Positions 7,228-12,326 of a DNA stretch of 16,054 nucleotides are shown in pieces (the stretch's first letter is position 1; each line of letters starts with the position of its first letter). The DNA comes from Acidobacteriota bacterium (GTDB lineage Bacteria; Acidobacteriota; Terriglobia; Acidiferrales; UBA7541). Under the pieces are notes generated by a model. The model worked only from the letters and a program-made list of their open reading frames with translations. It was not told the origin of the DNA and ran no database searches. Made by a program: the position numbers and the translations under genes. The stretch lies in NCBI GenBank assembly GCA_003224515.1, contig QHZC01000274.1:1-16054 (forward strand), read 5' to 3'.

Positions 7228-7294
7228 TGCCGGTCAGACTTAAGATGACTGGCAACGCACAGCCATTGTCCGTGCTTCTTGATCCAGGTGTCGG
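7228..7294 (-). pseudogene. 67-nt remnant of a DUF4440-type gene (C-terminal end)
   Basis: Read on the minus strand this encodes DTWIKKHGQWLCVASHL, matching DTWIKKEGQWLCIASQL at the C-terminus of the DUF4440 gene at 11604-12062. At the DNA level, 7228-7294 and 11627-11692 differ by about six substitutions and one inserted base, roughly 90 percent identity. The insertion shifts the frame just after ASHL. Homology stops abruptly at 7294, right where the stop codon of the next small gene (7296) begins. It is a scrap of a related gene cut by rearrangement, or a partial copy. Confidence 0.7.
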
Positions 7295-7295
7295 C

Positions 7296-7550
7296 TTACA
7301 TCAGACCGAATTCGCGGGCGTGTTTGGCACAGAGAAAGAGATTCAGGTAGGGGTTCTGGCCGAAATTCCAGTCCGACCATCGATGCGCCCAGTCCGGCCT
7401 TCTGAAATCGCAAGCGTAATCGCCAAGGACTTCCACGGAGCGCAATTCGCTCCTTTGATTACGCCCATAAAAGATGAACTCAGCGCGGCATTCCGTCCCG
7501 GTGGAGGCTCCCTCGGAGGCGTCCTTCTTTTTTTGTTCCTGCCGTTTCAT
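7296..7550 (-). CDS. Small Cys/His protein, likely zinc-binding
   Basis: An 84-residue soluble protein. Its ATG (7550) overlaps the TGA of the upstream membrane-protein gene in an ATGA arrangement, strong evidence that it is real and translated by coupling. The N-terminus is Lys/Glu-rich and looks disordered (1-18). The rest carries Cys21 (ECRAEF), Cys47 (DYACDFRRPDW) and Cys74/His77 (FLCAKHAREFGLM), a spaced C...C...CxxH set that suggests a small zinc knuckle or treble-clef-like fold. Aromatic residues are frequent (WAHRWSDWNF). I do not recognise the family. It is the last gene of a three-gene minus-strand group; the adjacent 3' sequence is the DUF4440 scrap. Confidence 0.65.
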   Translation of the reverse strand: MKRQEQKKKDASEGASTGTECRAEFIFYGRNQRSELRSVEVLGDYACDFRRPDWAHRWSDWNFGQNPYLNLFLCAKHAREFGLM

Positions 7551-7732
7551 TTTACTGCCGGTCTTGAGAGGAAATAGAGCAAGGCAAGAGCCACAGAGAG
7601 GAGTACCGCGCCGGCTATGACACTGTCAGAGGCTGCCGCGCTCCGCCGTGCCATGGAGTCGTAGAGAATGAAAATTCCGACTGAGATCAACGCTACGGTA
7701 AGCAGAATCGCGAAACCCCTGAATATCCTCAT
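7547..7732 (-). CDS. Small two-helix membrane protein
   Basis: A 61-residue protein from ATG 7732 (MRIFRGFAILLTVALISVG). Two hydrophobic segments, about residues 6-22 and 38-56 (VIAGAVLLSVALALLYFL), are joined by a short charged loop with MARR, giving a helical hairpin in the inner membrane. GGAAG lies about 8 nt before the chosen start. The frame is open to 7813, but the extra residues are not membrane-like or conserved-looking, and they overlap a hairpin in the leader. The last four bases (ATGA) overlap the start of the Cys/His gene, so translation is coupled. The function is unknown; it may anchor or accompany its Cys-rich neighbours. Confidence 0.62.
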   Translation of the reverse strand: MRIFRGFAILLTVALISVGIFILYDSMARRSAAASDSVIAGAVLLSVALALLYFLSRPAVK

Positions 7733-7778
7733 GTAAGGAACTTCCCGCCCTCCCGCGGTGTATCGGTGTATGCACAAG

Positions 7779-7802
7779 CCTTCGTGCTCCGCCGCACGAA
7801 GG
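7779..7802. repeat. 9-bp perfect hairpin before the small membrane-protein gene
   Basis: CCTTCGTGC (7779-7787) and GCACGAAGG (7794-7802) pair perfectly around TCCGCC. It sits between the zinc-ribbon gene stop (7823) and the next start (7732) on the minus strand. There is no T-run on either side, so it is more likely an mRNA-stability or processing hairpin than a terminator. Confidence 0.5.
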
Positions 7803-7822
7803 GCCCGGGACATGTCAAGCGG

Positions 7823-8032
7823 CTAACTTGCCGACGCCGCAAAACTGCGGTGCGCCACGTTTGCGGTTTCAAAGGTAATTAGTTCCGGCCGGACATAGGG
7901 TTTCTTCATGATTTCGCCACAGGAGCATCGCGGGTTGGAGCCGCCTTGCGCGTGGCTTGATGTACTCACTAGAATTTCGCTCCTGCATTCCTGATTCTGA
8001 CAACGCCACTGCTCTCCCTTTCGGATATCCAC
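7823..8032 (-). CDS. Small zinc-ribbon protein
   Basis: A 69-residue cytoplasmic protein starting at GTG 8032. The start is set by AAAGGAGG about 10 nt upstream, the strongest ribosome site in this part of the window. The open frame continues upstream to 8239, but that stretch is not protein-like. Four cysteines form a zinc-ribbon pair, CQNQEC (11-16) and CSC (36-38), separated by a beta-rich VSTSSHAQGGSNPR segment. A basic strand, IMKKPYVRPELITFE (41-55), follows. The order WRC-x4-C ... GGxNPRCxCG-x-MKK is a layout I associate with short acidobacterial proteins of unknown role. The C-terminal 12 residues are less ordered. It is the first gene of the minus-strand small-gene group. Confidence 0.68.
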   Translation of the reverse strand: MDIRKGEQWRCQNQECRSEILVSTSSHAQGGSNPRCSCGEIMKKPYVRPELITFETANVAHRSFAASAS

Positions 8033-8273
8033 AGTGATTCGTCCTCCTTTGCGAGTTATTGTCTGGCACTGTCGGGTGATGCTCTTTCCGCTCCTGGAAC
8101 CATGAACTAGGTGCAAATTGCGGGGCTGGCGTTGGATGCGTGAAGCGTTTACGTCCGTGGCTGTTTGCATCCATGATTTGAGTATTCGTTTGGGAGGAGC
8201 GTTGCAGGGTCGGAAATTGCGGCCCGCTTGGGATTGCAACCGCTAAAGCGCGGTCCGCAAAAAGCAATTGGAC

Positions 8274-8396
8274 ATTGCGGATTTGCCGCAGAGGCGCAGG
8301 AATGTTCCTGGAAATGGTTCTAAATGTTTAACTATTTCCTAAAGATATACTATAGGAAAAGTTTCCGCGGGGAGTGCAAGACGGCAAATCCGCGAT
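8274..8396. promoter_or_regulatory. Inverted-repeat pair around a TATACT box; candidate operator/promoter
   Basis: GCGGATTTGCCG (8277-8288) and CGGCAAATCCGC (8382-8393) are perfect 12-bp inverted copies; with one mismatch the match extends to 15 bp. The left copy is itself a dyad, TGCGG-ATTTG-CCGCA (8276-8290). Between the arms is a second dyad, TTTCCTA (8335-8341) and TAGGAAA (8353-8359), bracketing TATACT (8346-8351), a good -10 candidate for plus-strand transcription. No matching -35 at 17 bp is seen, so an activator could be needed. The paired copies look like two binding sites for one dimeric regulator; the XRE protein at 10773-11540 is a candidate by proximity only. A miniature transposable element is the alternative. 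Confidence 0.45.
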
Positions 8397-8589
8397 ATAC
8401 GGGCTAAAACGACGCAATCGCAAATCCTGGCGGGCGCTACTGGGAGAGTGCTATTGCGGGCGCGGCCTCTCGATGTTGCAGTTTCAGGAACGTTGCAGTT
8501 TGTATTTTATTTCTCCCGCTGCAGTTCTTCGCGATTCTTTTTCGATCCCGCGCATTGAGTACGTCGGTAATACCTTACTGCTTAAGCCA

Positions 8590-8607
8590 TGGTTGGGATA
8601 CCAACCA
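8590..8607 (+). repeat. Perfect 7-bp hairpin with GATA loop
   Basis: TGGTTGG (8590-8596) pairs with CCAACCA (8601-8607) around GATA. It lies 113 nt before the small-peptide start, within its presumed untranslated leader. It is a compact RNA hairpin without a T-run, so not a terminator. Confidence 0.45.
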
Positions 8608-8720
8608 GATATCTGCTGGCTGCGCGACTTTCTGGTTTCCCTCATAGGCTCGCTAGGGGCCACGAATGGGGCGTCACGATCCAAGCCTCCATCGTCCCTA
8701 CTCTCTTCAAGGAGATACAA

Positions 8721-8921
8721 ATGACGAAACTGCGAATCCCAGGCGCACTTTATATGTTCGTTCTGTCGGCTGCCGTGGCCGTTTTTTCGTGGGTGGTACC
8801 GGTTCCGCTTTTGAACGCGGGAAAGCACCATCGGCCCGCCATTCAGTCCAACGGCGTGGTCACCTTGACCGCCGATGGAACGGACCCAGTGCCGCGGCCA
8901 AAACCACCGGTAGCTTCCTAG
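8721..8921 (+). CDS. 66-residue secreted or membrane-anchored peptide
   Basis: ATG 8721 is preceded by AAGGAGA (8709-8715) at ideal spacing, the clearest ribosome site on the plus strand here, so this short frame is almost certainly translated. Residues 1-5 are basic and 8-31 hydrophobic (ALYMFVLSAAVAVFSWVVPV), a signal peptide or anchor. The remaining 35 residues are polar and end DPVPRPKPPVAS, proline-rich. Cleavage is possible near LLNAG (34). I know no family. A short exported peptide placed first in a run of genes that includes a 7-helix membrane protein and ends against a DNA-binding regulator is suggestive of a signal or small regulatory membrane peptide. That is inference; a structural microprotein is equally possible. 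A strong hairpin follows at 8943. Confidence 0.65.
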   Translation: MTKLRIPGALYMFVLSAAVAVFSWVVPVPLLNAGKHHRPAIQSNGVVTLTADGTDPVPRPKPPVAS

Positions 8922-8942
8922 AAAGAAACTCTTAAGGAAGGA

Positions 8943-8980
8943 GAGGAAGGGGAGGGCCGCCTGCGTCCTTCCCCTCCCTC
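8943..8980. repeat. 14-bp near-perfect hairpin after the small-peptide gene
   Basis: GAGGAAGGGGAGGG (8943-8956) pairs with CCTTCCCCTCCCTC (8967-8980) with one A-C mismatch and one G-U pair around a 10-nt loop. It is purine-rich on one arm and has no T-run after it. It could stabilise the upstream peptide mRNA or partly stop transcription, making the peptide more abundant than the downstream membrane proteins. Confidence 0.55.
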
Positions 8981-9029
8981 ATGCTAGGATTGGCTCGGCG
9001 GGATCTACCTGGGTCCGCGCTGGAGGATA

Positions 9030-9791
9030 ATGCTCGGGCAAGCCATTTGGTGGAGCGGCATTGCACTCGAAGCCTTACTTCTGATTCGAGGGCTCCGAGG
9101 CAAGCTGTTGTCTCGTTATCCCGTTTTCTATTCTTATATACTCTTCGTCTGGTTGCAGTCCCTCCTACGCTTTTCTGTCGATCGGTGGCGTCCGCAGCTT
9201 TATTCGTCCGTTTACTGGATCACGGAATGGTTGGGAATTTTGGTCGGATGCGGTGTGGTCTTCGAGATTTGCCGCGTGGGGCTGGCCGCCTACAGCGGGA
9301 CGGCGCGAATGGCTCGCAATCTGCTCGCCTTGGTGTTCGTCCTGGCGTTTACGAAAGCGATCGTGGAGACGTGGAATGACCCCCATTGGTGGCTGATAGC
9401 CACGGCCATGGATCTGGAGCACGCTTTACGGGCAGTGCAGTCCCTTGCGATCGTTGCGCTGGTCGTGCTGTTTTTGTTTTATTCGATACCCTTCGGAAGA
9501 AATCTCAGGGGCGTTCTGCTGGGCTATGGCCTGTTTATTGCCGAGAGTATCATTTGGTTAACATTTGTTTCGGCCGGCGGAGAGAAGTTTCGCGAATTCT
9601 GGTTGTACGTCCACCCCGCTTTCTATTTCATTGTTCTCGGGATCTGGGCCTTGCACCTGTGGTCCTATGCTCCGAATCCTCAGCCAAACAGAGCGGTGCG
9701 CCTGGAAGAGCAATACCAAAGAATGGCAGCGGCGACGAGCCGGCAATTGCGAGAGGGACGCGGCTACCTGGCGAAGTTGGTGCGCCCGTGA
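9030..9791 (+). CDS. Seven-helix integral membrane protein, uncharacterised
   Basis: A 253-residue inner-membrane protein. ATG 9030 is preceded by GGAGG (9022-9026), closely spaced. Seven hydrophobic segments lie at about residues 4-21, 31-48, 61-81, 97-113, 132-152, 160-181 and 190-213. A soluble, charged tail follows (214-253, RLEEQYQRMAAATSRQLREGRGYLAKLV), probably helical and cytoplasmic. Aromatic residues are frequent at helix ends (WWSG, FYSYILFVW, WLYVHPAFYF), and Glu/Asp/Trp pairs (ETWNDPHWW) mark the loop between helices 4 and 5. The shape resembles receptor-like 7TM proteins more than a transporter, but I see no rhodopsin lysine, no kinase and no named domain. The last four bases (GTGA) overlap the start of the next gene, so the two are translationally coupled. 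Confidence 0.72.
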   Translation: MLGQAIWWSGIALEALLLIRGLRGKLLSRYPVFYSYILFVWLQSLLRFSVDRWRPQLYSSVYWITEWLGILVGCGVVFEICRVGLAAYSGTARMARNLLALVFVLAFTKAIVETWNDPHWWLIATAMDLEHALRAVQSLAIVALVVLFLFYSIPFGRNLRGVLLGYGLFIAESIIWLTFVSAGGEKFREFWLYVHPAFYFIVLGIWALHLWSYAPNPQPNRAVRLEEQYQRMAAATSRQLREGRGYLAKLVRP

Positions 9792-10333
9792 TAGGAACCT
9801 CTAGCGCACTAATCGGCGCCGTCGTGCTTCTCGTAGTGATACTCGTGTGGATCAGAGCGGACTTGAGATCGCGGCATCTGCCATCCGTTCTGGACCAGTG
9901 GCTGCCTGACCAGGGCGAGGCCGCGGAGGTATGTCCGCCCGAATTTGTCTCACAAATCTTTTCCGGCCAAGACCTTCGATTCATTTCGCGATTGGAATCG
10001 CCCGACCTGAAAAGACACTTCCTCCGAGAACGCCGCGCCGTGGCGCTCCTTTGGGTCCAGCAGACTTCGGCTGCCATCCGCCGAATCATGCGGCGCCATT
10101 TGGAGGCCAGCCGCCTGAGTGCAGATATCGAATTCGCGACGGAGGCCAGGATATTCCTCCAATACACGCAGCTCAGGCTGATTTGCTGCCTTCTAATTCT
10201 CTTGATTGAGTTGGCAGGCCCACAGAGGCTGCACGGAATGGCTTTGTATACGGACCGTCTTACTCAGCGTATTGGCGATGTTCTGAGAGAGTTCGCATCC
10301 GGAGCTCGATTGCGCGAAATGGACGGGGCGTGA
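9788..10333 (+). CDS. Membrane-anchored protein, uncharacterised, coupled to the 7-helix protein
   Basis: The GTG at 9788 lies inside the end of the previous gene (GTGA overlap), which fixes the start; the frame's longer upstream opening to 9386 is only overlap. The 181-residue product has an N-terminal helix (residues 6-22, ALIGAVVLLVVILVWI), then a soluble helical region with CPPEFVSQIFSGQDLRFISR (49-68) and LRERRAVALLWVQQTSAAIR (79-98). A second hydrophobic stretch at 128-143 (QLRLICCLLILLIELAGP) may be buried or membrane-bound. The C-terminus is charged. No known domain is recognised. The tight coupling argues that it forms a complex with the 7-helix protein. Confidence 0.7.
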   Translation: MIGTSSALIGAVVLLVVILVWIRADLRSRHLPSVLDQWLPDQGEAAEVCPPEFVSQIFSGQDLRFISRLESPDLKRHFLRERRAVALLWVQQTSAAIRRIMRRHLEASRLSADIEFATEARIFLQYTQLRLICCLLILLIELAGPQRLHGMALYTDRLTQRIGDVLREFASGARLREMDGA

Positions 10334-10363
10334 TCTTCCTCAGCCCAATCGCGTCTGCGGCCA

Positions 10364-10822
10364 ATGGAGCCGGGTGAAAGTATGGGCGCCACGGTCAGAC
10401 TCGTCCCGGTACAAGAGGCCTACGAGGATCTCCTGAACCGCACACTTTCCAGGATTTCCTGCAATCTTGGCCGCCTGATCTATCTAGCCTCGACTCGCGA
10501 TTACAACACGGGAAACTATTATCACGAGGGACTTGCCAGCCGCTTCAGCCCGGAGGTTGCACGCAAAGCGCTGGAGATCGCCCACCAGCAGGCCTTTTAT
10601 AAGGTGTCCGCTTTTTCGCTGGAAGACTTAGCCAGTGACCTTGAGGCTTATCTGCGATCTTCCCGGGAGAATCCTCAGCAGTTTCTGCGCGCATGGCAGA
10701 AGCTGGAGCCGTACCGCGTGGCGATTCCTACGGAAGCGAATCTTACGGTCGCGCGGCTCTTTGCGTCCAACCTCAGACTCGCCTTGGCAATTTTGCGTTT
10801 CCGTCAGGAGCGGAGTCACTAG
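10364..10822 (+). CDS. Small soluble helical protein, uncharacterised
   Basis: A 152-residue cytoplasmic protein with no signal peptide or membrane helix. The central part, LGRLIYLASTRDYNTGNYYH followed by EGLASRFSPEVARKAL (residues 36-71), has the look of a conserved motif that I associate with acidobacterial proteins of unknown role. The C-terminal half is a run of amphipathic helices with many Leu, Phe and Arg. The start is either ATG 10364 (used here) or ATG 10382, which has GGGTGA just before it and would shorten the protein by six residues. It follows the membrane-anchored gene by 30 nt in the same frame. Its last 50 nt overlap the 3' end of the convergent XRE gene. Function unknown; partnership with the two membrane proteins is inferred from position. 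Confidence 0.68.
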   Translation: MEPGESMGATVRLVPVQEAYEDLLNRTLSRISCNLGRLIYLASTRDYNTGNYYHEGLASRFSPEVARKALEIAHQQAFYKVSAFSLEDLASDLEAYLRSSRENPQQFLRAWQKLEPYRVAIPTEANLTVARLFASNLRLALAILRFRQERSH

Positions 10823-11540
10823 CGTCGCCGAGTTTCATGGCCACAGCCGTCACCTGCCCGACGATCTCGGCGTCGATACCATACTTGAATTTTCGCGCAT
10901 TGCAGGGTGACAAGGGATGAGGAAGCAGCAGAAGCTGGTCATCCAGAAGGTCACACCAAGAGCAAGCATAGCCGTCGCGCAACTCCACGAAATAGATGGG
11001 GCGGTCGAATTCGGTTCGCCGGCGAAGAGGTTGCACTTTACGAACGCGTGAATCGATCTGCACGAAGGAACCTGGGCGCAGCAGCGGATAGAGCGTGTAA
11101 TCCTCGAGGCCGACATAGCCATATTGGCTGTGCCGGATGTCCAGGTGCTGGATCAAGGCTATGGGTACTTCTCCCCAAAGTTCCACCATGCGCGAGAGCA
11201 GATTGGTGTTGTCCAGATCGAAGGATCTGTCAAACCGAATGGGAAAAGAAACCGTTCGGTCCGTGTCGTAGACTTCCAGCGTAGTCAGGTGTGTGTGTGG
11301 CAGCGGGGTTGAAAGCTGATGGAACCCCAACTTCTGCAGGTCAAGCCCATAGAGACGCAGCAGGTCGGTGAACTTCATCCGGTAGATCGCGATTTGCGTA
11401 AGCCACGCGTTGGAGATTTGGAATTCCGGGTTGCCCTCCGCTTCCGCAATCCGCTGGCTGAATTCCGCCACATCGCGCGTAGTTATGCCCAGCCGCGAGC
11501 GCAGATCCTTTAGCTGTTCGTTGGGCGGTAGTGCTGTCAC
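10773..11540 (-). CDS. XRE-type transcription regulator with non-catalytic LexA/S24-like domain
   Basis: DNA-binding regulator of 255 residues starting at GTG 11540, with a weak AAGG upstream. Residues 7-66 form a Cro/C1-type helix-turn-helix (LKDLRSRLGITTRDVAEFSQ, then NAWLTQIAIYRMKFTDLLRL). Residues 96-236 look like the beta fold of LexA/S24 peptidases: LYPLLRPGSFVQID (150-163) occupies the place of S-M-x-P-x-x-x-x-G-D-x-V, FDRPIYFVELRDGYACSWCD follows, and DAEIVGQVTAVAM closes the fold. The position of the nucleophile reads Thr149 instead of Ser and no lysine is seen where LexA has one. Self-cleavage is therefore unlikely and the domain probably senses a ligand or partner or makes dimers. 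It converges on and overlaps the preceding operon, so control of that operon is plausible. Family call good; target unknown. Confidence 0.78.
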   Translation of the reverse strand: MTALPPNEQLKDLRSRLGITTRDVAEFSQRIAEAEGNPEFQISNAWLTQIAIYRMKFTDLLRLYGLDLQKLGFHQLSTPLPHTHLTTLEVYDTDRTVSFPIRFDRSFDLDNTNLLSRMVELWGEVPIALIQHLDIRHSQYGYVGLEDYTLYPLLRPGSFVQIDSRVRKVQPLRRRTEFDRPIYFVELRDGYACSWCDLLDDQLLLLPHPLSPCNARKFKYGIDAEIVGQVTAVAMKLGDASDSAPDGNAKLPRRV

Positions 11541-11603
11541 AGCCTTGTTATCTTACCGCAAGTGGACGGGGAAAATAGCTGAGCGGCTTCGATTTTGGTC
11601 AGC

Positions 11604-12062
11604 TCATGGACAAGAATTGCCCCTACTGCCGATCAGACTTAGCTGACTGGCAATACACAGCCATTGTCCCTCCTTCTTGATCCAGGTGTCGGTGAACCGG
11701 CCTTGATGCGAAAACGGTTTCTCTTTCTCGGTCCCCTTCTCGCGAGTCGCGCCCGTGACCACCACGGTATCCCCATAGCGGTGCAGCTTCATGTCATCGG
11801 AAACTTCTACCGTGAGCTGGGTGGACTTGTCCCGGATGGACGCCAGGAATTGGCTCTTAGACATCACTGTTCCATCGTAATCGGTGAGCACAAAATCACG
11901 GTCCAGTATTTTTCCCATCGCGTCCGCGTCATGATTGATCTGCATCTGATTCCAGAGGTTTTCCAGCGCAATGATTTTCGTTTCGTCGCCTTGGGCCCTG
12001 GAAATGTCTTGCGCAACGGGCCAGGAGGCGAGCGCAAGCAACAGAGTTAGAGGTCGTAACAT
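11604..12062 (-). CDS. Exported DUF4440 / SnoaL-like protein
   Basis: A 152-residue protein with a signal peptide (MLRPLTLLLALASWPVAQDI, cleavage probably after SRAQG) and one DUF4440 domain of the NTF2-like superfamily. Typical landmarks are ENLWNQMQINHDADAMGKIL, FVLTDYDGTVMSKSQFLAS, YGDTVVVTGATREKG and FTDTWIKKEGQWLCIASQL. Such domains form a cone-shaped ligand pocket; no reaction can be assigned. AAAGGAG lies 9 nt before ATG 12062; ATG 12068, two codons further upstream, is too close to it. The last 11 residues after ASQLS (LIGSRGNSCP) look like a run-on into spacer, possibly from loss of an original stop. A 66-nt stretch of its 3' end (11627-11692) has a near copy at 7228-7294. Confidence 0.78.
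   Translation of the reverse strand: MLRPLTLLLALASWPVAQDISRAQGDETKIIALENLWNQMQINHDADAMGKILDRDFVLTDYDGTVMSKSQFLASIRDKSTQLTVEVSDDMKLHRYGDTVVVTGATREKGTEKEKPFSHQGRFTDTWIKKEGQWLCIASQLSLIGSRGNSCP
11627..11692 (-). repeat. Copy of the 67-nt repeat shared with 7228-7294
   Basis: This is the 3' end of the DUF4440 coding region. It matches 7228-7294 in the same orientation at roughly 90 percent, 4.4 kb away. The pair bounds the small-gene group and the XRE cassette, so it could have supported recombination, although the match is short. Confidence 0.6.
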
Positions 12063-12326
12063 CACCATAGGCTCCTTTGGGACTGTTGTTCCTCCTGAGC
12101 ATGGCACGAATCAAACTGTTTGTAGCTGCGGAAATTCCGAATCTGCCCGTTTCAGATAGGAGCCTCAGGCGAGCGGCCCAGCCAAATTGTCGGTTGCGTG
12201 GGTCTGGGGATTGCGCGAAAATTAGAGTTCCCGCCGCGGCAGGAAAAGTCCTCGAGAACACATGCGCGGGCGGTTCGTGATTCGAAAACGAGAATCAAGC
12301 GCAAGAATAAAGAAGGGCAAAACGTC

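Larger units (their letters stand above)
8033..8720. other. 688-nt intergenic region with nested symmetries; leader of the small-peptide operon
   Basis: No convincing gene lies here; the open frames at 8374-8724 and 8040-8267 give non-protein-like sequence. It holds the inverted-repeat pair 8277/8382, a TATACT box (8346-8351), direct repeats of GTTGCAGTTT (8475-8484 and 8492-8501, period 17 nt) and a perfect 7-bp hairpin with GATA loop (8590-8607). If transcription starts near 8358, the peptide gene has a leader of about 360 nt, long enough for a regulatory RNA. The minus-strand half (8033-8270) should contain the promoter of the zinc-ribbon operon, which I could not resolve. Confidence 0.5.

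Noticed and set aside
7227..7577. Plus-strand 116-codon frame
   Set aside because: It is antisense to the Cys/His gene and the DUF4440 scrap, whose minus-strand readings show coupling and homology.
8381..8440. Possible c-di-GMP-I (GEMM) riboswitch words: GGCAAATCC, GACGCAA, GGGCTAAAA
   Set aside because: The words are not in the consensus order or spacing, and the expected tetraloop-receptor helices could not be drawn. I do not claim it.
8374..8724. 116-codon plus-strand frame with GTG start
   Set aside because: No usable ribosome site, non-protein-like translation, and it overlaps the real start of the peptide gene at 8721. The region looks like a leader.
9386..9787. Upstream extension of the 9788 gene's frame
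   Set aside because: It overlaps the 7-helix membrane gene in another frame and is not protein-like. The GTGA overlap gives a better start.
12102..12280. Plus-strand ATG frame beginning MARIKLFVAAEIP, recalling the start of 2'-5' RNA ligase-like proteins
   Set aside because: The resemblance ends after about 13 residues, there is no ribosome site, and it lies antisense to the leader of the DUF4440 gene.
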